Part shown: positions 9,957 to 22,860 of the stretch, piece by piece
Layout: the number at the start of each line of letters is the position of its first letter
Position numbering within the stretch: position 1 is the stretch's first letter
Assembly (NCBI RefSeq): GCF_000346465.2
Contig: NC_034014.1
Coordinates: forward strand, 10,741,288 to 10,805,287
Length of the DNA stretch: 64,000 nucleotides
Direction of reading: 5' to 3'
Source of the DNA: Prunus persica
Lineage: Eukaryota; Streptophyta; Magnoliopsida; Rosales; Rosaceae
Translations under genes and position numbers: made by a program
Notes under the pieces: generated by a model
What the model was told of the DNA's origin: nothing
What the model saw: only the letters and a program-made list of their open reading frames with translations
Databases searched by the model: none

Positions 9957-10878
9957 GCATAATCAGAGACAGAGTTGTGTTAAGGCCAGGGATGGCCTTG
10001 GCCCCACAATTTACTTAACTCCTTTTTTAAAAACTTTTATTTAACTCCTCTGAATGTATATATATATTGGGTGTTGTAACAAATGTAAAGAAAAATTGCT
10101 ATGCTTAAGCCTATGACCCCTCACCACAAATCATTACTTGTTAAAATTGTATTCCAATATGAATATAGTAGTAAAATCATACTACATTTATGAAAAAAAA
10201 TCACTCATTTCAATTTAGTACACTTGTTGGTAATAGTTTACTCAATAGGCCAATAAAAACATATAACTAAACTTTGTGTTGATGTTTTGGCCTCCCGAAA
10301 TATAAAATTCTAGTTCCGTCCTTGGGCATAGTGTGATTGACTTAGAAGGATTGACAATGTGTGTAATTCTAAAATTTTTCAATTATATTATTGTAAATTA
10401 TATCTTATTTTTTAGGCATTGAAATTAGGTTACTATTTACCACAATAATAAATTCCCTATTGAGTTTAAACCAAACCTCCCAAAAATTTAATTGCAGGGT
10501 TTTGGTAGGGTGAAATTGATATTTACTTGTTGGGTCAACCTAAAAGATTTGCACAGTTTGAATACGAAAACTCTAGACGACGTATAATTGTAGAGAATTG
10601 TATATGGATGATGATATGAATCCTGAGTTGGGCTCTACCTCCTGTAACACCTCATAAGGCCCAACCACAAGAAGAAAGGCGTCACAGAATTGCCTTGTTC
10701 TGCTGGGTGACTTTCTGGGCAACCAAAGAGTAGACAGAGGCAGGCCAGTCGAGTAAAATTAACTACCGTCTCTATTCCACCATCCTTCGCGGTTCTCACA
10801 GATTCGTTCCTCTAACCCTCAACTTTGCTCGCCCCTTGGCATCAAGTTTCGAATTGAAGATCCAAAATCTCAAGTTCC
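9957..10878. other. Intergenic and ELM1 5' region
   Basis: No gene is visible. The last 150 bp before the ATG at 10879 are CT-rich and probably hold the ELM1 promoter and 5'UTR. I saw no convincing TATA box. Confidence 0.35.
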
Positions 10879-13800
10879 ATGAGGCCCATACAACTTCCGG
10901 AGCCGCCCAGTCCCAAACTGGGCACGCCGGAAATCTTCGAAGGTGGCGTATACGGCGTCGTTAGGCGCGCCGTTGTGATTGGCAACGGCTTCCCGGGTTC
11001 GGAGAATCAGAGCATCGGCTTGGTTCGTGCTCTCGGCCTCGCTGATAAGCATGTGTTATATGTAAGTTAATTACTTGATTTCACTTAATAACGGGTTTAA
11101 TCCTTTTGTTTTCTTCAAACTATGATTATAATTGTGAAGATTAAACTACCTATTAACTAAATTTTCTTTAAGCGGCTTCAGTTTTAAGTTCAAGAGCATA
11201 TAAACAAAGAAAAGAATGGTTGGCTTCATAGCAAAGTTTCCTTTATAATTTCTATATAGAAATCATATCACTTATAAACCTAAATATGTGATTTCTAGTG
11301 CCTTAATGTACATGACATGAGTATGAGGGTGTTAGCAACTTAGCACTGAAGTATCATCCTTTGATAACTCTAGCAAAATATCACCATAGAGCTAAATTTT
11401 AGACATTTAACATTAAACTAGTTTAGTTAAGGTTGATTTCATTATCAAGTCCAACTAGAATTGGTATGAACCAATGTACAGTTTTCGAAAGACTGTTGTC
11501 TTTCAAGATGTATGGGATTTCCAATGGTCATTGGTAGAGGATTTTGTGGCTTTGCTTTGTTGATCATTTATTTCTCAGTTGTGAAAAGAATACTTAATAT
11601 GAACGATTAGGTGGTTTTTGATATATTGGTGTCTTCATCGAAGATGGTGGCCTGAGCAACCTTGAGTGACCACCACATTGTTATTGCTTGTTACAGTCCT
11701 TTGCTTGCAGTAAAGAAATTATTGCTTCCAATATGTGTTTGAGGGTTCGTTTTCCCTATAAGTTTTTTATAGTTTAATTTTTAAACTCACGCATACATGT
11801 TAACTATATATCCCTTTGTGATGTAAATGGCTGAACTATCACGATTCAGTTTTTTTTTTTCCTTTTTTTTCTTCCGGTCTTTATATTATGTACGGGATTC
11901 TGCCCTAATTACATTAAGCAACAACATCATAAAATCATGCTTTATATAAATCATGTGATTTGAGCACTACTGTATTATAACCAATCATTTTCTGGGGATA
12001 TGGTCTTAACATCAGTGTTTTACTAGCCTTTCAGCTGCAGTTTTACTTACATGTGTACCTTTTGATGTTGTTTATCTTTTAAATTGACAATGCCATGCAG
12101 CGGGTTACAAGGCCAAAGGGGGGAATGAATGAATGGCTTCACTGGCTCCCGGTTTCTCTTCACAAGAAGTTAGATTACATCATAAGGCAGATCTGTGTTT
12201 TATTGATATATCGAGGGCGGAAAACTTTGCCTTTACCTACAGAAAATGGTGGAAGTGCGGGCTTGAAATGTGTTTTAGAAGCTGATGTCCAGCAGATTGT
12301 GACAATGGCTCGTCAGACTTTTGAAACGTAAATTTCATTTTTCTTGTATTTTTACAGATATAAGAAGTGCTTTCTTTGATTGCTTTCCTAAATTGTGTAT
12401 TCGGTAAAGAGACATGGGTTAGTTGAGTGGTTAGGCCTGTGGTTTCCTCCGACGTGGTCTGGGATTCGATTCCATAAGGCACCTATCTAGCTATTTGCTT
12501 GAGTTTCCACCCTCCCAAAGAATGTAGGGTTTGGTAGGGAGCCCCAGTTTCGAACTGAGTCTGTGAAGCAGGTTTGGGTGATTTCTGGGTATCCAAAGAG
12601 TGTATTCAGGAAACAAACATGCTCAATAACCAGAATGGGTTTTGCTTCTTAAAATTTAGAATCTGGTGCTTAACTTGATCCCTGTTTCATATTTGGTACT
12701 TATTCTTTTCTTCTTCTTTTATTTATTATTTAGGGATGGACCTATATTGGTGGTAGCTTCAGGCAGGGATACCATTTCTGTTGCAAGTTCTATTAAACGA
12801 CTAGCATCGGATACCGTTTTTGTTGTTCAGGTTTGTCAATGGGACCTGGCTTTATCAGTTTGCAGTTAACTATATATTCTGTTCTGAAATTACTTTGAAC
12901 TATGAACCTATATTATATGACATGGTTTAGTTGTAGATGCGGAGATAACGATAAATGAATATGTCAGTGTTTACATTTATTGTGATGCTGTATGTTCACA
13001 ATATCCTTTAACATTAATAATTTCCTACATGTTTTGCTTGAGTTTAGGTCAACTTGAGATAGTTTTTATTTTTACTCCGTACAGTTTTATTTTGTGGTAA
13101 ATTTTGATTGGAATAGAGTAAATGTTGTTCTTCTTTTTTAACACATAACAGCCTTGTTATTGGTCCATTATATGCCATTGGACATTTCCTTTTCCCTTTC
13201 CCATAGTTTTCTTGGCTTTACCATGCTCCACAAGAACAGAAACAGCAGTATATATGCTCCACTAGGAGGAAAGCAAACATAGAGCAACAACAAAAAAAAC
13301 TTGCATTCTCAGTCAGGGAGAAGCCGTATAACCAAAATCAACACCAAATCTTGACTTGTTGGCTAAAAATCTGTCAAAAAGCTACTTCAAGACAGCTCCC
13401 ATGATTAGAACAAAATCATATCATGATATTCAACTATATATTAGAGTGAAAGGGGAAGTATGAGAGAGAGATTTAAGAAAAAAAAGGTTTTGGGTCTGAT
13501 GATTAACAGCCCTGTCACCTAAATAATGAATTTATATGATAAGGTTATTCTACAAAAATAGGAGATTACAATAATACCTCCAGCCTAGCATAAAATATCC
13601 ACTCTAACATTGTGCCATCCTTTTTTATTTAAGACAATGCCTCTATGCTAATCCGTGGTAGTTTCTCTTTCTTCAAATGCTTTTCCTCTTCCATTATCAA
13701 TTTTTATTAGTTTATTATGGTTTTACTCATCTGTTTGGCAATGAGGACTTAGGGAGTTTGAAACTATCATGTTTGGGAAGCATACATAGCGGTTTATATG

Positions 13801-16800
13801 GTTTTATTGTTTAAAGTACACAATTTTATCTTCATTAAGTGCTAAGGTTAGAGAGATCTTTGGAGTGGGAGCCTATTGGATACAGTTATGGAATCATTTG
13901 CTGGCTTGCCAAATGACTTTTACTTTGTGACTAGGTTCATAAGTTTCAGCATCTTAACTATGGAGATCTCTTTTGTGGCTGCGGTCATTTGTTGCCTTGT
14001 CATTGGAATACCACAAAATGTGTTTAAGTATTTGATTGACCCGCCTTTTTCCATTTGCAGATACAACATCCCAGGTTGCATCTAAATAGGTTTGACTTGG
14101 TGATTACCCCTAAACACGATTATTATCCTTTGACTCGTGAAGCACAAAAGCAGGTTCCTCAATTTATTCATAGGTGGTTAACTCCTCGTGAACCTCCTGA
14201 CAGGCATGTGGTATGTATGAAGACCTAATTATTTGCACTGCAGATTTGAGAAGCTTTAACCTTACTTAAATATCAACTGCTCCCTGCACTTTGAAGCTTT
14301 ATGCTATTATAATTCCCTTCCCCTGCCCCCTCCTCCCAAAAGCTATGATAACTAAAAACTTATAAAATCAGGTCCTCACTACTGGAGCTTTACATCAAAT
14401 TGATGCTACTGCACTTCGAAACGCAGCTAGTGCATGGCGTGATGAGTTTGCAACTCTTCCGAAGCCCATACTTGTGGTGAACATTGGTGGCCCTACAGGT
14501 AATCTTTTGTTATACACTGAATCTTTCTTGCTTGATGTTTTACAGGATTGGCATTTAATTATTTGACCAACTACATGATGATTGCTATTATGCTGTTTTT
14601 GAATCCAAATACCTCCTTCATGTTAGGTTAGATTAAGCTCTTTGGAATGCTATTAAAAAAATTAGCGTTTGGCTGTGATGTTTTCTTCTCTCTTCTAATT
14701 TTTTTTTTTTTCTATCAATCGCTTGTACTAATGAGAAAATACCAGAAAAAGAGCCCAGGATACACAGAGTATATGTCACAAGTGTAGTGAATCCATGAAC
14801 TTTATATAAGTACCCCTGCTACCCATATTTCTAGTATTGGACCAGTCAGAGAAGGCAAAACTTCTTTCTTTAACTATACAACAAGATCTTTGTTGTCCTA
14901 AAAACTCCATCTAGTCCTCTCCTTCCAAAGGGAATACTATCTGGAGTAGATTGCAAAATAAATGCCCCAATTTTGTGACAAGAGCAGCCTTGCCAACACC
15001 CCACAGCAAGGCCAACAAACCAGGCAATATCCACTGGATGCCAAAGACCAAATAACAATATTAGTTGGGCAACAGAATAGTGAAGGGAAAAAAAAGTGGT
15101 CTACACTACTTGGGCGATGTTTCACTTTCTACATTACACAGTATAGTATCACTTCACATGTGGTACAATTTTCTTAGAATTTCTTTTTAAATACGTGTTA
15201 ATTTCTTTTTGCCTTTTCGTTCATCAACTAATTTGATAAGATATAGTAGTTTATAAACCAATAGACACATAAGAGTTTACAAGTCCCTAACAAAACATAT
15301 TTGTGTACTAATTGATGCGTTAGTGAGTGGCTGTCCTCCCAGAAAGAAATTGTTTCAGTTAGCAGAGGTTGCGACTTATTTAGCAAAATGCATTCCTTGA
15401 CATAGGGAGTGACTTATGTTGTGTGGCATACTTTTTTCCTTTCATTTTATTTTCACCGGCTCACTCCAAATTTGTACTTCGAAGGATAATGCAAGAATTA
15501 TTTTATAGCTCTCCTTTTTCTGGAATTTGTTTGAATCTCAAGTTCAAATCATTATGACCTGTTAAAGGACATTTAGGAAAGCTTAAGATGTTTATCTTTT
15601 ATGTTACAGAGATTTCCATTGCACGTATGTGATTAAGAGTCAATATAGACCTCATTCGTTTGAGGAATATTAGATCATTCATTTTCTTAATGTTCTAGAA
15701 TGTTTGGAATAATTTTTCTCATCCTACTTTGTTATTGTTGTTTGGAATGGTCCATTTATTCTAGTTAAGGATTTATTTTGTTTTTTTTTCCTCTTTAATA
15801 GGAAATTGTCGTTATGGTGCTGACCTTGCAAAGCAATTGACAACCAATCTGCATAGTGTTCTTGCAAGCTGTGGAAGCATCAGAATATGTTTCTCTAATA
15901 GGACGCCTGAAAAAGTATTGCTACAGAAAACATTTTGTTAGAAAAATTTGTATTACTATGGCTGGCACTCATTGTTTCCCTTTTGCTTGTCCACAGGTAT
16001 CTAATGTCATAACAAAAGAGCTTGGAGATAACCCAAAAGTTTACATCTGGGATGGTCAAGGTATCATGTGAAATTTTTTTTTTTTCAGGTCAAATTTATC
16101 GTTGAAATGATTTAGGGTTTTTATGTTGTACTGATATGATTGCCAGAGCCAAACCCACACATGGGTCATCTAGCCTGGGCCGATGCTTTTGTTGTCACTG
16201 CAGATTCTGTCAGTATGATAAGTGAGGTTTGCAGCACTGGGTAAGATTAAGGAAGTTACATCTGTAATTGACGATTTAGGGCATATTTTCTTTAACATTA
16301 TTTTGTATTTAAGTAGATTAATTCTATCTGTCCATATTTTCAGGAAGCCTGCCTATATTATGGGAGCTGAGCGTTGTACATGGAAGTTCTCAGAGTTCCA
16401 TAAATCACTCAAAGAGAGAGGAGTAGTTCGACCATTTACAGGCTCTGAGAATGTAAGTAAAAATTAATCTGTTTCTTTTACTCTTCCTATACAAGGGTCA
16501 TCTGATTGTAGAAGGATGCCCTTTTTAGGATTGAATTGTTCTTTTCATCATTTTCTGTCCACTCTGATAGACAAACTGACAGACAGTGTTGGGAAATAAA
16601 AGAGACAGAAAAACAAGGGGGAGAGGTTATGTTGATATCCCTTCAGATCGCAGTTTTGACCCTTTTAATTGGCCCTTGCTCACCTAGAACTTCTGCCGAT
16701 TATTTTTTAAACTAACATTTCTTGATGAATCCATATTTATATGCATGAAAATTCAGATGTTTTCTTCTAATTAAATGTTACTTTGTATTCAGTTGTAGGT

Positions 16801-17246
16801 AACTATTTGCTCGTAAATGTGTTTTTTCTCTCTTTGGATGGGTTCTGTTTGATTCTTTAATAGTTTCATGAGGTTTATGGGCCCTTATAGTGTTAAAGGT
16901 TCTTACTCTTCTAGTTTTCTTGGTGGCATCACAAATGTGTACATTTTAGTTTGTTTATAATGATAAGTTAAATATTCGTGCTTGGAATTTGCTTTAAAAC
17001 TCATTCTTTTACTTACCCTTATTCTAACCATATTCTTACTTTCTTTTGATCGCCATCTTTACAGAATGAATATTTATATTGGTCTGAATCTTACTTCTTT
17101 TTTCTCTGTCTTATTATCTCGTTGCTTTATTCAAATTTTGACAGATTTCAGAGAGCTGGAGTTACCCTCCACTTAATGACACTGCAGAAGCAGCGAGTCG
17201 AGTGCATAAAGCACTTGCTGAGCGTGGATGGAGATTGCGGCCATAG
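10879..17246 (+). CDS. ELM1: Mitochondrial fission protein ELM1 (ten exons)
   Basis: ELM1 is a plant protein of the outer mitochondrial surface that recruits the dynamin DRP3A for fission. The exons are 10879-11061, 12101-12327, 12734-12830, 14061-14210, 14372-14498, 15802-15914, 15997-16060, 16147-16240, 16344-16452 and 17145-17246. They join in frame to 421 residues, near the known family length. Recognisable stretches are the N-terminal MRPIQLPEPPSP, RRAVVIGNGFPGSENQSIGL, RVTRPKGGMNEWLHWLP, DGPILVVASGRDTISVASS, IQHPRLHLNRFDLVITPKHD, VNIGGPTGNCRYGADLA, LGDNPKVYIWDGQEPNPHMG, VVTADSVSMISEVCSTGKP and the C-terminal SWSYPPLNDTAEAASRVHKA. All introns are GT-AG. Intron 2 carries a SINE and intron 5 a decayed LINE fragment. 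The frame is intact and the gene is probably functional. Confidence 0.95.
12409..12599 (+). mobile_element. tRNA-derived SINE in ELM1 intron 2
   Basis: A box-A-like TTAGTTGAGTGG (12419-12430) and a box-B-like GGGATTCGATTCC (12461-12473) lie about 30 bp apart, the layout of an internal Pol III promoter. The unit is flanked by a 14-bp imperfect duplication, GTGTATTCGGTAAA at 12395-12408 and GTGTATTCAGGAAA at 12600-12613 (12 of 14 match). That supports retroposition of about 191 bp. Confidence 0.65.
14870..15110 (-). pseudogene. Decayed LINE 3'-terminal coding remnant in ELM1 intron 5
   Basis: The minus strand, read across two frames, gives ...WGIYFAIYSR and YSLWKERTRWSF. This resembles the WxxW-x-ERNxRxF signature near the C-terminus of plant LINE reverse transcriptase polyproteins. 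Frameshifts and stops break it. It is only about 240 bp, antisense to ELM1. Confidence 0.4.
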
Positions 17247-18929
17247 GAAGTGAATTGATAATCATTGCTTCTTGTAAACACATTCAAATCTTATGTTAAA
17301 AGGTACACCCATTACAAATTAGGTTTTCCTGATAGCACGTATAGGAATGACAGCTAAAGGCTGTGGTAGCTCGTATATTTTGATTTTTGCCCTTTTTGGG
17401 GTCTTGAGATGTGTAGAATAAAGGCTATCTATAATTGTGCGGCTTGTAAATTTGAGGGGCGAGCTTTTATTTTTTTAAGGTTGGGTCTTTATTCTGAAAA
17501 CAATTCATTTGTAATTTAAAGTGGTTTACTAGATTTTTTTTTTATATTTCCAGTTACTTAGGGCAATTCTGTAGTAGATTGTTATGAGATCGTTACCATA
17601 CCTTTAAATAAGGTCCCAGATTATTAATAGTTAATATTGACAGGGTAGCAACATAAAATTTCCCAAAAAGATGTTACGTTAATCTCCTCTTTTATCTTAC
17701 ATTTCGTTTCCTAATTGATTTGAAATTAGTATGATCAGAATTGTGTTTGTCTGGAGTTGTGTTCGAAGACTTTAGCGTTGTTTGGTGGACAAGGCAAGCT
17801 TAATCGAGCAACATAACACCCAAGTATGAGATAGTTAGTGGATTAACTTAATTAATTTGACTAACTAGAACTTGTTTTAATGTTTTTTTACTTTGGTTGA
17901 TTAGAATTTTATCAAATCGTCCTTCAAGAGCCAGTTTGTACTTGAACCTGAACGTTGGACTTAAAGTTCACTAGTAATTGGAGTTCAAGGGAGGAGAAAG
18001 AACAGAGCCCTCGAGAACCAGAGTCTTACAATTGTGAAATTCAAAACTTAAAGTAGTACCAATAAAAATATTTTGGGTAATTCTATAGAGTACACTCAAG
18101 TATTCACAATAGAGGTGCACCTAGTTCTTATTTGAATACAAGTGATACTCTAAACTACAAGGAGGAGAATGGTTTCTCACACACATACTACCAAGATGTC
18201 ATGAAAGTTCGAACTTAAAATAATTAGTCTGCAAGTCAAAACTACCGTTAGCGAGGTGCACTCAGTTCTTAAATGTACTACAATTATACAACCAGCAACA
18301 TTTGAAAATTGTTCAAAATAAATCCTCAAATTTTCTTTTTGTTTATTGGGAAAGTAATATAAGAATTGAAAATTAGAGAAAATTTAGTAAGGGAAGGAGT
18401 AAAAGAACTGAAAATTCGAAAACTACAGAAAGAAACCGCCTACTATTTACTAGTGTTTGGTCTACTTAGCTTGGTGGATGTGCTTTTTTCAAAGACCTAG
18501 AATGGTACAGCTCCTCTAGTGTTTCTGAATATATACCATGTGAACTAAATTAACTCAAGGAAATCTTAGCATCAAGCTTATAATTACGTTATGTGTAAAT
18601 TATTTCGTGATCTCATTGCTGACTAAATCCCACCACTAATCTGATCCATCACCCAAACCAATTATTATATACTAATTAAGTGCAGATTATACTCATATCA
18701 TTGTCATACATAAACTTAATGCATAGGTTGTACATAATTAAACACCATCTCTTACATAACACTTGCACTTCCATTCACATTTGCCCATGATGTTGCATAG
18801 GTGGAGCAAGTGAGCTTTTGGCAACAACTCCTGTTCCTCTATACATGCGTTTTATGATGTATGCATTAAAACAAAGAACAAAATTAACTAACCCATTAAC
18901 TATAAATCTCTCCTCTCATATCATATCCC
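17247..18929. other. Intergenic between ELM1 and CASP
   Basis: The first 250 bp are probably the ELM1 3'UTR. The remainder is AT-rich; I see no gene and no TE with definable ends. Confidence 0.4.
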
Positions 18930-18938
18930 TATATAAAA
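18930..18938 (+). promoter_or_regulatory. TATA box of the CASP gene
   Basis: CTATATAAA lies 96 bp upstream of the ATG at 19034, predicting a start near 18962 and a 5'UTR of about 70 nt. This supports ATG 19034 over the in-frame upstream codons, which would lie upstream of or at the start of transcription. Confidence 0.6.
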
Positions 18939-19033
18939 CCCGTATATCCCAGCATCCCTTTGCACAAATACAGTCTATCCCAAGCCCTCTCAATAACCTG
19001 ATCACAGAAACCTCTCACATTCTACATTCTAAT

Positions 19034-19934
19034 ATGGACTCAAAAAAGAGTGATGAGGTGGCAATGAGTAGTGATGCCAAGGCCAATTATGATGCCAAAG
19101 GAAAGGCTGTTGAAGGTGCTCCTCCTCCACCTCCTCCGCCTGTTGTAGTTACCACAAAAGCTACCAAAATCCGGAATATCAGAGGAAAGAAAGGTCTGGC
19201 AATTATAGACATCGTGCTGAGGCTCGGCGCAGGTTCAGCTGCTCTTGCTGCTGCTTACATTGCAGGGAATACTGAACAGATTCTTCCCTTCTTCACACAG
19301 TTCTTCCAGTTCCATGCTCAGTACAATGATCTTCCAACTTTCACGTATGCAAACTTCTGATTAACAAATATTATGTGGGTTTAATTAATTTAAGAGCAGT
19401 GATGGTTTCATTAATAAATATGCAGGTTTTTTGTGGCTGCAAATGCAGTGGCTGTTGGATACATAGCCTTCTCCTTGCCCTTCTCGATAGTCTGCATCGT
19501 TCGACCTCATGCAATAGGGCCAAGGCTACTACTTGTTTTCCTTGACACAGTAAGCTAATATAAAGCCATTTGACTAACAAATTACATATATAAATACTAG
19601 GGTTTAGGGCTTTTCTCTTGCTTGTTGGATAAAGATTGACTTGCTGAAAACATTGCTTGCTTGGTCTTGAGAAAGAGGTAAAAAATGGATACCAAATTTT
19701 TTGTTAAATGATGTGCAGGTTATGGTTGCTCTAGTTATGTCTGCAGCTGGCGCTTCTTCTGCAATCGTATACTTGGCTCATAATGGGAACTTGAACTCCA
19801 ACTGGCTTGCTATTTGTATGCAATATAATGACTTCTGCCAGGCGCTTAGTGGGGCTCTTGTGGCTTCGTTTGTCGCTGCAGTCTTTTTCATATTGCTGGT
19901 GGTGAATTCTACTTTTGCTCTAAAAAGAAAATGA
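19034..19934 (+). CDS. CASP: Casparian strip membrane domain protein (CASP)
   Basis: CASPs are four-pass plasma-membrane proteins that form the endodermal membrane scaffold for Casparian strip lignification. Exons 19034-19344, 19426-19549 and 19719-19934 join in frame to 216 residues. The N-terminus is cytosolic, with a Pro run (PPPPPPP near residue 36) and a basic [10 protein letters not shown] before TM1. The first extracellular loop carries the true-CASP signature ([20 protein letters not shown]). TM2 ([20 protein letters not shown]) is followed by the conserved [15 protein letters not shown]3, the second loop with [10 protein letters not shown]4, and a short basic tail ALKRK. The loop signature places it with CASPs proper rather than CASP-like proteins. 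The subtype number cannot be assigned. Confidence 0.93.
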
Positions 19935-20640
19935 GAAACCACCTCCTTACTGAATATCATGCTTTAGTTATCATGGCCATCACAAGCATATTTCAAGAGA
20001 AAGGAGATGGAGAAGAAGAAGAAACCACAATGGTTCTAGTTTCTGGTATCTGTTGTGAATTAGTAAAGTGATGGAGTGGAGGAATTGTGTTGGGTGGGTT
20101 TGATTGAATGCCAGGGACATATGTTATCTGTGTATATTATTAATTGCATCATAATAATTAGGATTTATGTAAACTATTAAAGTAATGGAGGAATTGTGTG
20201 GGTTTGTTTCAAGGTGTTTTTCTTCATTTTTTTGTTTATTTTCCCCAGTTTCTGGAGAATATTCAGTGATAAGGCCCCAGTCGGAGTGTTCTTGGCCCGT
20301 ACCGCAGTAGCCCTCCCTTACATTATTCTTTCTCGTTTTGTAGTTCTTAAAATCTTTTCTCAAAGTGTGCGAAATTGTTACCCAACATAATATTGCTACA
20401 ATCCATCTCAATACTTCATTTTGCATTAGCTATATGGCCAAATGCAGTACTACTAGTTTAGATCATAGGAGCCTTTTCAAATTAATTTCGACTACTTTAA
20501 AATGACAGAAGTTAGTAGGATAGGGTTTACCATTACTTGACATGAACACTAATATGACGCAACGGGCTAAAACGAGAGTATTTGAGTGGAGTTATTCTTA
20601 GGTTGTTATAAAATCAATTTTCTATTTCTAACATATTTGT
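19935..20640. other. CASP 3'UTR and spacer
   Basis: The sequence is T-rich. Short ORFs around 20124-20426 on both strands have no family likeness. No gene is visible. Confidence 0.4.
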
Positions 20641-21755
20641 TGTAGGACCGGTCCTAAGATTTTGAAGGTCATGTGCAAAACTTAAACTCAAGCCATCACA
20701 TAATCTAATACGAAAATACTAAAAAATAATTTATCATGACTTAATGCCATAAAATAATTGTTTATAATTAAAATTCATAATCAAATCATATTTAAAAATA
20801 ATCACAAATCAAATTCATAAAAGTTTTTATGTTTCAATTTGAGAAAGTTAAATATTAGTATGTTGAGTACAAAAATAAGAATCCATTGCCAATATCATGG
20901 ATCTCCTCATTAGTTCCATAAAAAGCCAAATTATATTTTCCAATATACTTCACTCGATTTGGTTTTGAACAACTCCACCAATTCTTTTTTTTCTTTTTTT
21001 TCTTTTTTTTTTGAGTGTGGGAAAAAGAAAAGAGAGATTGATGATGATTTCTCCAGAAAATAAGAGTTCAAGAGGAATAATAAGACATGAAATTTTTTTG
21101 TTATGTTTTGAGTGGGAGAAACCATATATAAGGACTAACCCACAATGGGGTCAATGGGACCAAACGACCCTATGGACTCCATGAAAACAAGCTAGAAGGT
21201 CTCCTTTACCTGACTGTGTGACCCCATGAATGGACTGAAAGAGAGGATTGCTGGTGTGAGGAAGAAGAAACTGCCCAGCGTGTTTTTTTTTTTTTTTAAC
21301 ATGCTGGCCAAAACGGTGTCGTTTTGGCCCAGCGTTTTTTTTTTTAAAACACGCTAGCCAAAACTGCGTTGTTTTGGCCCAACAGTTTTTTTTTTTTTTT
21401 TTTATGAGCTAGCCAAAACGGCGTCGTTTTGGGCCAACGAATTTTTTTTTTTCAAATGACCTTGCCAAAACAACATCATTTTGGTCCAGATCTTTAAAAA
21501 AAAAAAAATTCAAACAGTTTCAAAACCCCTCCACTCGACTTCAACATCTCCAAAACCCCCATTCTTTTCTCCTCAACCCTAAATCCCCAATTTCCCCCCC
21601 CCCCCCCCCTCCCCCCCAAAACCTTTAAGCCCCAACTCCTCCATATTGCTGAACGTACTATAGTTAAATTTTCAATATTTTTTTAATCTTAAAAAAAAAA
21701 TTTGAACTTTTACATCATGACCTTATAAGATAAGACTCTTGGGTCCGTCCCTACA
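20641..21755. mobile_element. TIR-type DNA element remnant (about 1.1 kb)
   Basis: The left end TGTAGGACCGGTCCTAAG and the inverse of the right end (TGTAGGGACGGACCCAAG) match imperfectly. Both are followed by AAGGTCATG a little further in. These ends resemble GGRCCGGTCC-type ends of plant hAT miniatures. No clean target duplication was found. The interior includes the palindromic array at 21301-21491 and a poly(C) run near 21594-21618. It has no coding capacity. Confidence 0.5.
21301..21491. repeat. Palindromic tandem array, about 52-bp period, four units
   Basis: Four units start their cores at 21308, 21358, 21413 and 21465. Each contains a palindrome close to CCAAAACGGCGTCGTTTTGG and is separated by poly(T) tracts of 9-18 bp. 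The last unit has decayed by C-to-T-like changes (CAACATCATTTTGG). A partial unit precedes the array near 21273. Confidence 0.75.
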
Positions 21756-21773
21756 TATACTACAATTTTTTTT

Positions 21774-22338
21774 GGGTAAATTGCCTTTTGCCCTCAAACT
21801 ATGACATTGTAATTTTCATTTCACCCAATAATCTTTTTTATTTTTTATTTTGGTAAATTAAAGATACAAACTATATAAAAATAGCCTATTTCTCCCTTAT
21901 TGTGAGATTTCAGACTCCATCCAATTTTTCATTAAAAAAATGTCATATGCTTCGCACGTGGAAAAGAAAAAAATAATTTCAAAATGGAAAAATCTCCACT
22001 CGAATTCGTCGCCAATAGCCAGATCCAAGTCAACGCCATGAGGAAAAGAGAAATAAGAGGGAGGTGGAGAGATGAGGTGATGGGAGAGAAATAGAAATGG
22101 AGGAAGAGACAGAAAGGAGGTCGCACGTCGCCGGAGCCAGTGTGGATATCGTTGCTGTGAATGGGCAAGGTCAACTTATTCTCGAGGTGGTTGATGGCAG
22201 TGGGGTTTTGTATTTTCTCTTTTTCTAATTTTTAAAATTTTTAAAACTATTATTTAATATTTTAAGAGGCTGTAAGTTTGAGATTTGGGGGCAAATTGAC
22301 AATTATGACATAGTTCAAAGGGTTAAATGGTAGTTTAT
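21774..22338. mobile_element. Short TIR element next to the LTR retrotransposon
   Basis: The left end (GGGTAAATTGCCTTTTGCCC, then CAAACTATGACATTG) and the inverse of the right end (TAAACTACCATTTAACCC, then TGAACTATGTCATAATTG) form imperfect inverted repeats of about 50 bp. The interior has no intact ORF of known type. A similar left end occurs at 44430-44520, so this is a dispersed family. Confidence 0.5.
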
Positions 22339-22378
22339 TCTGCTTCTTTTTTGTGTTGATTGGAAAAATTGTTGAACA

Positions 22379-22820
22379 TGTTATAAAATGAACGAAATAT
22401 GTGCTAAAATATTGAACTGCATGTAAAGTAGATGAGACACAGCATTTAATGAGGTTCGGCTATGCCTACGTCCTCGGAGAGCAGCAGCAGTAACTTTTCC
22501 ACTATATAAAATAATAGGGCTACAACTTTAGTGTTTACAATATGTGTGGCTCACTGAATTTTCTCTCTTGGAGAATTTTTTTCTGCTCTCTTTCCTTTCC
22601 ACTCACTCACCTTCTTTCTTCCTTCTCTTCCTCTTCTCTGCCTGACTCTCATCCTTTTCTCATCTGGAGGTATCTATTTATAGGCCAAAGACATTGGCTG
22701 TTCACTTCACAAGCATACGGCTTCACTTGAATAATTGGCAGACAAACATCATTAATATTCTTCAATCAATTGGGTAGTGGGGCTTGCCATTTTGGGATCC
22801 ACATTGTTGACTTTACAACA
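22379..22820 (-). repeat. 3' LTR of the 8.5-kb element
   Basis: TG...CA ends, 442 bp. It differs from its partner at five positions, all C/T transitions. The minus-strand TATA box CTATAAATAG lies at about 22674-22683. Confidence 0.88.
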
Positions 22821-22860
22821 CTCCCCCTTGGAGACCACAAATGATATGTCGGTTGCATCA

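Noticed and set aside
18818..19033. N-terminal extension of the CASP frame
   Set aside because: The upstream codons lie before or at the predicted transcription start and the extension is unlike CASP N-termini; ATG 19034 fits the family.
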